Below are positions 57,029 through 64,000 of a DNA stretch of 64,000 nucleotides, piece by piece (the first letter of the stretch is position 1; each line of letters starts with the position of its first letter). Location: assembly GCA_028622995.1 (NCBI GenBank), contig JAJQJQ010000002.1, positions 8,184,001 to 8,248,000 of the forward strand, in the 5' to 3' direction. The notes beneath the pieces are model-generated. The model did no database searches, was not told the origin of the DNA, and saw only the letters and a program-made list of their open reading frames with translations. Both the position numbers and the translations under genes were made by a program. Source of the stretch: Panagrolaimus kolymaensis. Taxonomy: Eukaryota; Nematoda; Chromadorea; Rhabditida; Panagrolaimidae.

Positions 57029-58514
57029 AACACTGCTCCTGGCGCCGACAATATTCCATCAAAAGCTGTCAAAACAACAATTTCAAGTTTTGCTATAAGA
57101 CTTGCTGATGCTCTAAATGGATTACTACTCGGAAACAATCTGCCTCCTGAACTACTTCATTCGAAAACCATCTTGCTTCCCAAGAAAGGAAATAGAAACA
57201 ATATTGAAAACTATCGTCCTATTTCACTACTTCCTGTCTTGTATAAGCTGATGACTCGAGTACTTACTCAACGTGTAATGGATGCTGCTGAAACTTCTGG
57301 TGCTCTTCCTCCTCAACAAGCTGGATTCCGAAGATGTTACTCAACTATTGATCATATACATACCGCAAATCAACTATTTGAAAAGTGTCGTGAGTTCAAT
57401 TTGCCTCTTTTTGTTGTTTTTATTGACTTCAAAAAAGCATTTGACTCCATTGAACTTTCTGCTCTATGGAATGCTCTTCAAAAATTTGGTATTGATCCTG
57501 GTACAATTGAAATCATCAAAATGATCTATGCTGGTGGTACATCAAGTATAAATATTGGCTCTTCATCTATCAACATCAATGTCCAAAAAGGTGTAAGACA
57601 AGGAGATACGCTCTCGCCTATCCTCTTTGCTCTTACCCTTCAAACTGCTCTTGATCTTGTCAACTGGAATGCTGGAATCAACATCAATGGAAAAAAACTA
57701 GGATATCTCACTTTTGCTGATGACATCATGCTTTGCTCTCATTCATTGGAAGGTCTCCAATGTTTGCTCAACCAAGTCGCTGGAACTTCTGCTACTGTTG
57801 GACTCGAAATCAACGTCGATAAAACAAAGTGGATGACTAAAGCGAATACTCCTGATGGAACTTTACTTCTTGATGATCTACAAGTTGAATTGGTAAATGA
57901 ATTTATATATCTCGGTCAACTGATCTATTGGCCTTCAAAACCAAAACGATTCAACAAAGAAATCTCTCGAAGAATATCTGCCGGATGGAGCTCTTTCTTC
58001 AAAGCGAAGAATTTGCTGATGTCAAGAAGAGTCCCAATGAACTTGAAAAGAAAATATCTTCATCAATGTGTGCTTCCTGCCATATTGTATGGATGTGAAA
58101 CCTGGGCTTTGACTAAATCTGAAGAAGATCGTCTTGCTGTAGCTCAACGAAGAATGGAAAGAAGAATGCTAAACGTGAAATTAATCGATCAACATCCTCG
58201 TGAATGGCTTCGTGAAAGAACTGGTCTCAAAGATTTCGTTCATCAAGCAAGAAAAAGAAAATGGAATTATCTTCGTAAACTCCTGCTGCTTCCTGACAAT
58301 CGATGGAATCGTTTACTGACTGAATGGAAACCTGCTGGCAAAAGACCTCTTGGACGTCCTCCAACTCGCTGGATTGATGACATTATGAAACATACTCAAG
58401 AAAAAAATTTCCAACGTCTCAATGTCATTGCTTTGTCTGATTCGTGGTGTCGTTTGTTAGAATCTTTCGTCCTTCGAGACAGATAAAAGATAATAAATAA
58501 ATAAATAAATAAAA
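57029..58514 (+). mobile_element. 5'-truncated RTE-like non-LTR retrotransposon
   Basis: One open frame from about 57029 to 58486 encodes reverse transcriptase: NTAPGADNIP, RPISLLPVLYKLMTRVL, QAGFRRCYSTIDHI, VVFIDFKKAFDSIE, VQKGVRQGDTLSPILFAL, LTFADDIML (catalytic Asp pair), and a C-terminus with GRPPTRWIDDI typical of RTE-type elements. The endonuclease domain expected upstream is missing, so it is a 5'-truncated copy. The 3' end is a short (AAAT)n tract at 58490-58514, as in RTE elements. The frame is uninterrupted, so insertion is fairly recent. It ends directly against the VWD-lectin gene, whose upstream exons are absent. Confidence 0.88.
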
Positions 58515-58721
58515 GAGTAGCAGTTGTGGATTCAATTCAATTTGAAATATATGGACAAAAAATTAATATGAATTTCCTTGGTGAATTGTATGTTAATGAG
58601 CGACACCAATATTACCCATATTTTTACCCTGATAACACAAATCCACAAATTACCATCCGTCAAAACGGTGGATCAAAAACCATTGAAACTAAAGATGGAA
58701 TTAATATTCTTTTTGATGGTT

Positions 58722-60515
58722 CACGGCGGTATAGCTTCAATGAAAAAGTGAAGTTCAAATGGAAATGAAAAATTTGGTCGTTGGTGGTCGAATTGCCAAA
58801 AACCAAAGGAAAAGCTATTTTTTTAGTAAAAAATGTCTGTTTTTTTGCATATTTAATTATAATTCTCTACGGATATTCAGTTGAAAAATATTGAAACTCT
58901 CACAGAATATGTAATCGAATATTGCGGATAAGATCGTGAAGATAGATTTTCATAAAAAAATCAATGAGCCGAAATCCTAGCGTAAGAGTTTTGAGCATTT
59001 TGGTCATTTTTACGTTAGAAAAAGTGATTTTTTTTGGAACTTTTTCAGAAACAATTATGGCTAAATTCATTAAGTTGCTTTAATTTTATTCTGTGACATT
59101 GAAAATCTATAATCTTATCTTGCCTACAAATTGGTATAATTAGTTTTTCCGAAGACAATCTTTTTACGAAAATCCTGACGTAAGAGTTTTTTTCATGCAT
59201 GATAACATAGCTTTTTTGACAAAATTCCAAGGAAAACTATTTCATAAACACTTGTAAAAATTCAAAAATGGTCAAAAAACGATAAAATAAATCCCCTTTG
59301 AATTTCTAGTAACAATTGAATATTTTTTTGTTAAACTTGCTTTTGCACCACAACCACTTGAAGCTTTTATAATAGTATCATAGTAGCAAACGATGCTCAA
59401 AAAAATTATTATTTTCAATATCAACCATTTTGGCTTACTTTCATCATTTCTAGGCCTAATTTTGGTCGTAGAAACCGAATTTTATAATAATTACTGAGGG
59501 TGATAAGCAGGGCTTTGCGATATATCGAATATCGATATCGAATATCGAAATATCGGGGCTTTTTTTGGATATCCAATATCGAATATCGATATCGGAAAAA
59601 TAAATTTTAATATCGAATATCGAATATCGATATCGGGACTTACAAATATCGATATCGCAAAGCCCTGGTGATAAGCTTAAAATGGAGTTATAGCAAAGCG
59701 AAAAATTTTCATATTTAAAAAATTCATAGCTCATAAACTAGATAATGAAATGGACCAATGGTTATCAAATTCGTTTTCTACGACCCATATTACGTCTAGG
59801 AATGATGAGTTTAAAATTAAATCACACATTTTGAGTATTTTGATTTTTTTGAGCATCGTCTGCTACTATGATGCTATTATAAAAGCTTCAAGTGGTTGTG
59901 GTGCAAAAGCAAGTTTAACAAAAAAATATTCAATTGTTACTAGAAATTCAAAGGGGATTTATTTTATCGTTTTTTGACCATTTTTGAATTTTTACAAGTG
60001 TTTATGAAATAGTTTTCCTTGGAATTTTGTCAAAAAAGCTATGTTATCATGCATGAAAAAAACTCTTACGTCAGGATTTTCGTAAAAAGATTGTCTTCGG
60101 AAAAACTAATTATACCAATTTGTAGGCAAGATAAGATTATAGATTTTCAATGTCACAGAATAAAATTAAAGCAACTTAATGAATTTAGCCATAATTGTTT
60201 CTGAAAAAGTTCCAAAAAAAATCACTTTTTCTAACGTAAAAATGACCAAAATGCTCAAAACTCTTACGCTAGGATTTCGGCTCATTGATTTTTTTATGAA
60301 AATCTATCTTCACGATCTTATCCGCAATATTCGATTACATATTCTGTGAGAGTTTCAATATTTTTCAACTGAATATCCGTAGAGAATTATAATTAAATAT
60401 GCAAAAAAACAGCCATTTTTTACAAAAAAATAGCTTTTCCTTTGGTTTTTGGCAATTCGACCACCAACGACCAAATTTTTCATTTCCATTTGAACTTCAC
60501 TTTTATACCGCCGTG
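58722..60515. mobile_element. 1.79-kb foldback (palindromic) transposon in the VWD exon
   Basis: The tips are CACGGCGGTATA (58722) and TATACCGCCGTG (60515). The arms are about 0.66-0.68 kb (58722-59402 and ~59853-60515) and nearly identical; the left arm has an extra 11-base stretch near its tip. GGTT occurs on both sides (58718-58721, 60516-60519) as a 4-bp target duplication. Removing the element and one GGTT joins ...NILFDG to YTLCVSIPDC in frame, giving a normal VWD strand. There is no transposase. Mirror-image open frames of 61 codons in the two arms are a by-product of the symmetry. Confidence 0.88.
59509..59667. mobile_element. 159-bp hAT-like MITE nested in the foldback element
   Basis: The ends are CAGGGCTTTGCGATAT and ATATCGCAAAGCCCTG. 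The 8-bp target duplication is GTGATAAG at 59501-59508 and 59668-59675. The interior is a dense run of ATCGATATCGAATATCG-type palindromic repeats. CAGGG ends with 8-bp duplication are a hAT signature. Confidence 0.9.
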
Positions 60516-62093
60516 GGTTACACTTTGTGCGTTTCCATTCCAGATTGTGCTCCATTTTATGGATATAATAAACTTTGCGGTATTGGTGGAAATTATGATG
60601 GAAATTGCACGAATGATTTTGTATTAAAAAATCCTTCTGACGAACAACCATCAAATCAAAATGCTGAATGCAGATATGGTAATAGCGTTAGTGAATGGGC
60701 CAATTCATATATTACGACCGATTATTTCAATCCTGAAAATTCAACAGAACAATGTGAAGAAGGATTTGATACTGCACCATGTGTAAGACTCTGGTTTTTG
60801 TTTGTTTGATGAAACCTAATTTTATTTTTTAAGGATACAACTCAATCAAAAGAAGCTTGCAAACCCATTTTTGATACACCAACAGGATATGGAGCTTTTT
60901 ATGTATGTAATGAATTGAGTCAAGATTTGGTTTCAAGATCATTTGATACTTGCGTCACTGATGTTTGTCTTGCTCCTGATTTTCTTTGTAAAGCATTTGA
61001 AGATTATGCAAGATTATGTCAACGAACTCTCAACAGTAATTTTAAAGCTTTAAGAAAACGTTTAAAAAAATAACAAATAATATATTTTAGTTATAAATTA
61101 GGGTGATTGGCGAACAGCAGTTGGATGCCCAGCTATACAATGTCCAGCAAATTCCACCTTTGGTCTTTGTGGATCTTCATGTCAGCCAAGTTGTAATGAT
61201 CCAAATCCAACAGGGTGTAATAGAACGGAAATTTGTATGGAAGGATGTGAATGCGATTATGGTTTTGTAATTGATAACTCTAAATTGCCATTTGGTTGCG
61301 TTAAAAAAGAAGATTGTGGCTGTTATGATGATAATGGAATTTTCCATAGTTAGTGACACATATGCTTATAAGAAATATTAAATTGTATTTTAGCTGATCC
61401 CAATGATCCATGGTTAACCAAAAGTTGCACAAATAATAATGTTTGTTGGAAAGAGAAAAGATATACTCGACCATTTAATTGCGATTCAAACGAACAATGT
61501 TTGATTTCGAATGGTGGTGATGTTCAACCACGGTGTCAATCGCCGAAATGCCCCGAAGGATGGAGATATTATACAAACACATCCTCCTGCTACAAAATTC
61601 TTTATGAAGTCAGTTATTTTGATGCTGAAGCACAATGTGTTGAAATGGGATCACATTTGGTTTCAATTCATTCTGAAGCTGAAAATAATTTCACTCGAGG
61701 TTCGCCATACATAATTAATACAGATATTTGACTTTAAAATATTTTTATATTTGTTTAGATGCCTCTTCAATGGCAGTAAATACCGCGTGGACCACGGGAC
61801 CTATCGTTACTAGTTCAATCCCCAATACAACAACGAGCGATCAAACTTTGATTGGATTCTATCATAATGGAACAGATAAATGGGTTGATAATTCACAAGT
61901 AGATTATACGAATTTTATGCATCCATACCAAGTCAATCCTGATAATATTACCAACACCGCCGCTCCATATTGTTATTCAATGAGCACCGATGACATTGAT
62001 ACACGTTATGGATATAAGCATGGTCAATGGTTCTATGCTGATTGCAATAAAATTCAACGTAAAGCTGTTTGCAAAAAGCCAGCATCCGCTTAA

Positions 62094-62598
62094 AAATGTC
62101 CACACCAAAAAATAAAAAGTATGAAGAAATACTTTCTGAAATCTATTTTTTAAACTTTTTGTTCTCTCCTTTGAGAAATTACAATGGATTTAAAAATTAT
62201 TATTTGGATCAATATTATTATGTTTAAAAATAAAGCATTGAAAAAAGGCCGCAAACAAGCTCGATTTTTTTTACAAATCAAAAAAAAGAACAAACATTAT
62301 ACTTATAGCTTTAAAGAAATTTGCATTTTTTAATTAAGTACTAGCTTCCGAATTTTTTTTTAAAAATTGCAGAAATAACTTTTTAGAGCCTTGAGTTACG
62401 ATGAAAATAAAGATAAAAAAACACACTGTTCAGAAAATTATGCTTTCAAAAATAAGTCTCATACTTTTGAGTTAAATATTTCCATGACAACAAAAAATAA
62501 AATTTTTTATTTCAACAATTTTTTTATTCCTCTGTACACAAAAAAATTTAATGGAAGTTTTTCTGTTTAGTTTTTTTGATTAGAGAATTTTTTTTTAA
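62094..62598. other. Intergenic, no gene seen
   Basis: AT-rich, with an AATAAA signal near 62230 for the lectin end. No other feature. Confidence 0.4.
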
Positions 62599-63375
62599 AT
62601 GTATGAAAGAGAAATATTCGGTTCAATTGTTTTACTCATTTTTGGTGGAGTTTTATTTCGTTACATAAAATATTGGTTTTGGCCAAATTTTCCTTCTTCA
62701 ACAGATAAATATCAAAAAGCTATGCAACAACTTTGTTATGTTATTAATACGGATAGCTTTATGTTATTTCCTATTATAAATTTTTTAGTAGAAGAAGAAA
62801 AAAAGTGTGGTTCACGAGAAAAATGTCCTTATTGGAATATGCTGGCTGATTTAACAAAAAATAAATATGTAATTTTAAGGCTTTTTTATTTAATAAACAA
62901 CTATTGAAATTGTGATTTATGTTTTTAAAGATTATGCCGAGGCTCTTTATTGTATTCAACAAAAAATAATTACAGAAAAACAAGACGTTTTAATTAACAA
63001 ACGCGAACTTGGTAATAACATTAATTTTTTGTCTTTTGAGAATATTTTTTTGATAATAACTTGCCGCCAAATATTTTAGCGATAGACAAATATAAAAAAG
63101 TTGCTGTTAAAATATCAAAAATGCCTAATAATTTGATTATTTTACTTGCATTAGCTCAAGATGAAAAATTTCAAGGAAGTCGAGAAAAGAGTGGACATTG
63201 GAATATGCTGGCTGATTTAATAGATGAACCAAATGTAAACATAACTTTTTTTTGTCGTTTAATTATTTTGCGTTTTTTATAGACTTTTTTTGAATATGCC
63301 CGAACTTTTGGTGAATCTTTTTTGCGAAAACAAGCTTCTAAACAATCGGATGATAAAAGCGGCGATGAATATTAA
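62599..63375 (+). pseudogene. Membrane-anchored relative of the J-protein repeat family
   Basis: The N-terminus has a membrane anchor (FGSIVLLIFGGVLFRYI). Two copies of the helical unit found in the 41084-43308 protein follow: EEEKKCGSREK-PYWNMLADL-KNK and DEKFQGSREKSGHWNMLADLI. Pieces are 62599-62871, ~62929-63011, ~63082-63234 and 63283-63375, the last encoding FFEYARTFGESFL and a charged tail. The first junction is out of phase by one base (phase-0 donor TAT|GTAATT, phase-1 exon after TTAAAG), so either it is decaying or the splice model is wrong. No J domain is present. The second and third junctions are consistent. Confidence 0.55.
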
Positions 63376-63859
63376 TGAAAAATCCTTCCACAATTAAAAA
63401 TTTAAAGATACTAAAAACATGGAAAATTCATGACCATTCATTTTACAAAATAATTCTTTTATAATAAATCTTATTTTTCTAGACTCAACAACCTTTATTT
63501 ATTCAACGATTTTTTTTTTTTTTTTTGTAAATTAAAATTGTTCTGCACCATCTTTAATTATTTTTTTCTCAGTAAAATACATTTTTGTGAAGAAATTTTT
63601 TGTTGCTGTTTCTTCAGCTGCCAGCCGCCGATCCTTGTTATTTCTGGTATTCCATTGTTTCGGAAAAAATATTTAAGGGATTGTGATAAAAGATGAAAAA
63701 TTATAATTAATTGATATAGCTTCAATAGAGTTTTCAAAAATGGTTCGTATTTTGGCCATTTTTTGCTTCATCACTCTTTGATGTGTTGTTTTATTTTGAC
63801 AAAGTATTGGACGTAAGAACTTTATTTTATCATACAAAAGAAATGTTGGTTATATAATT
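63376..63859. other. Intergenic, no gene seen
   Basis: AT-rich, with a long T tract at 63511-63526. No coding support. Confidence 0.4.
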
Positions 63860-64000
63860 TTAACTAGCTACATTGGTTTGAGGTGTAGTTGTGGTAGGTG
63901 GTAATGTTGAATTAATAAGCAAAGTAGTCAAAATCGTTGTTGTTGAAGGTGTAGTTGATGTTGAGGGAACATTGGTTGTTGTTGGAGGCAATGTGGCCGT
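63860..64000 (-). CDS. C-terminal end of a Thr/Pro-rich (mucin-like) protein, partial
   Basis: The minus-strand frame is open from the window edge to a TAA at 63862-63860. It encodes 46 residues rich in Thr, Pro and Ser (TATLPPTTTNVPSTSTTPST, then LPPTTTTPQTNVAS), the pattern of O-glycosylated mucin-like or extracellular linker segments. The rest lies beyond the window, so domain content is unknown. Confidence 0.55.
   Translation of the reverse strand, partial: TATLPPTTTNVPSTSTTPSTTTILTTLLINSTLPPTTTTPQTNVAS

Larger units (their letters stand above)
58517..62093 (+). pseudogene. VWD-C8-TIL-C-type lectin protein, disrupted
   Basis: Remaining coding pieces are 58517-58717 (plus duplicated GGTT), 60520-60782, 60834-61030, 61102-61348, 61394-61699 and 61759-62093. 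They encode a von Willebrand D domain (IQFEIYGQKINMNF, CGIGGNYDGNC), a C8 region (YVCNELSQ ... CVTDVC ... YARLCQ), a TIL-like cysteine-rich segment (CQPSCNDPNPTGC, ICMEGCECDYGFVI) and a C-type lectin domain (CPEGWRYYTNTSSCYKI, HLVSIHSEAEN, QWFYADC). Such proteins are secreted, mucus- or immunity-related. The 5' end abuts a retrotransposon, a 1.79 kb foldback element splits the VWD exon, and the junction near 61030-61102 is out of phase. The lectin part alone remains open, so it may be a partly decayed gene. Confidence 0.78.

Noticed and set aside
59045..60204. Two identical 61-codon proteins on opposite strands
   Set aside because: They are mirror copies in the arms of the foldback element, not genes.

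Overview
The window looks like nuclear DNA of a free-living nematode, probably clade IV and close to the Panagrolaimidae. The reasons are AT-rich sequence, many introns of about 45-70 bp with T-rich TTTTAG/TTTTCAG acceptors, serpentine chemoreceptors of the srg type, MATH-BTB, sigma-class GST, C-type lectin and SLU7-like genes, and lineage-expanded gene families. Species is inferred, not shown. Gene models were assembled by hand from splice signals and reading phase; exon boundaries are predictions.

Layout. 0-3 kb: a tandem-type Hsp70-like gene and a small 11-mer (LEA-like) protein. 5.8-8.2 kb: secreted acid sphingomyelinase. 9-14.4 kb: three tandem srg-like receptors, of which only the middle one is intact. 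One has a nonsense codon and one is split by a 1.4 kb transposon with a perfect 8-bp target duplication. 15-17.5 kb: MATH-BTB and GST. 18-20.7 kb: second tandem-type Hsp70-like gene. 21-25 kb: an SRPK-like kinase and a TALE homeobox gene that share a duplicated upstream block. 25-31 kb: an F-box-like orphan, transposon relics, a zinc-finger-like gene with duplicated exons, a receptor fragment, a decaying acetyltransferase and a 183-bp tandem repeat. 31.7-33.9 kb: two secreted proteins. 34-46 kb: a chaperone-like cluster. 47.8-56.3 kb: mostly conserved minus-strand genes (an unknown protein, the GTP-type succinyl-CoA ligase beta subunit, a shortened SLU7, a single-pass membrane protein). 57-62 kb: a VWD-lectin gene wrecked by nested transposons. 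62.6-64 kb: a third relative of the J-protein repeat family and the end of a Thr/Pro-rich gene.

The most unusual content is a dispersed set of divergent chaperone-like genes. Four are Hsp70-like: two encode a pseudo-Hsp70 (shortened nucleotide-binding part plus substrate-binding-like part) fused in front of a second nucleotide-binding domain; one is lid-less; one has a ruined ATP site and a PPxY tail. Next to them lie a Clp/torsin-like AAA+ protein with broken Walker motifs, and two proteins that join a glycine-rich membrane stretch to a J domain. One of these has an intact HPD motif and four repeat exons; the other has HPN. Hsp70, J protein and Clp-type ATPase form the known disaggregation machinery, so having degenerate versions of all three side by side suggests either a lineage-specific chaperone network or a birth-and-death family. 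The sequence alone cannot decide between these.

Transposon activity is heavy: at least six non-autonomous DNA elements or palindromes (TA, 4-bp or 8-bp target duplications), one truncated RTE-like retrotransposon, and a nested insertion. Three insertions can be read to the base because removing the element restores a reading frame or an intact target site.
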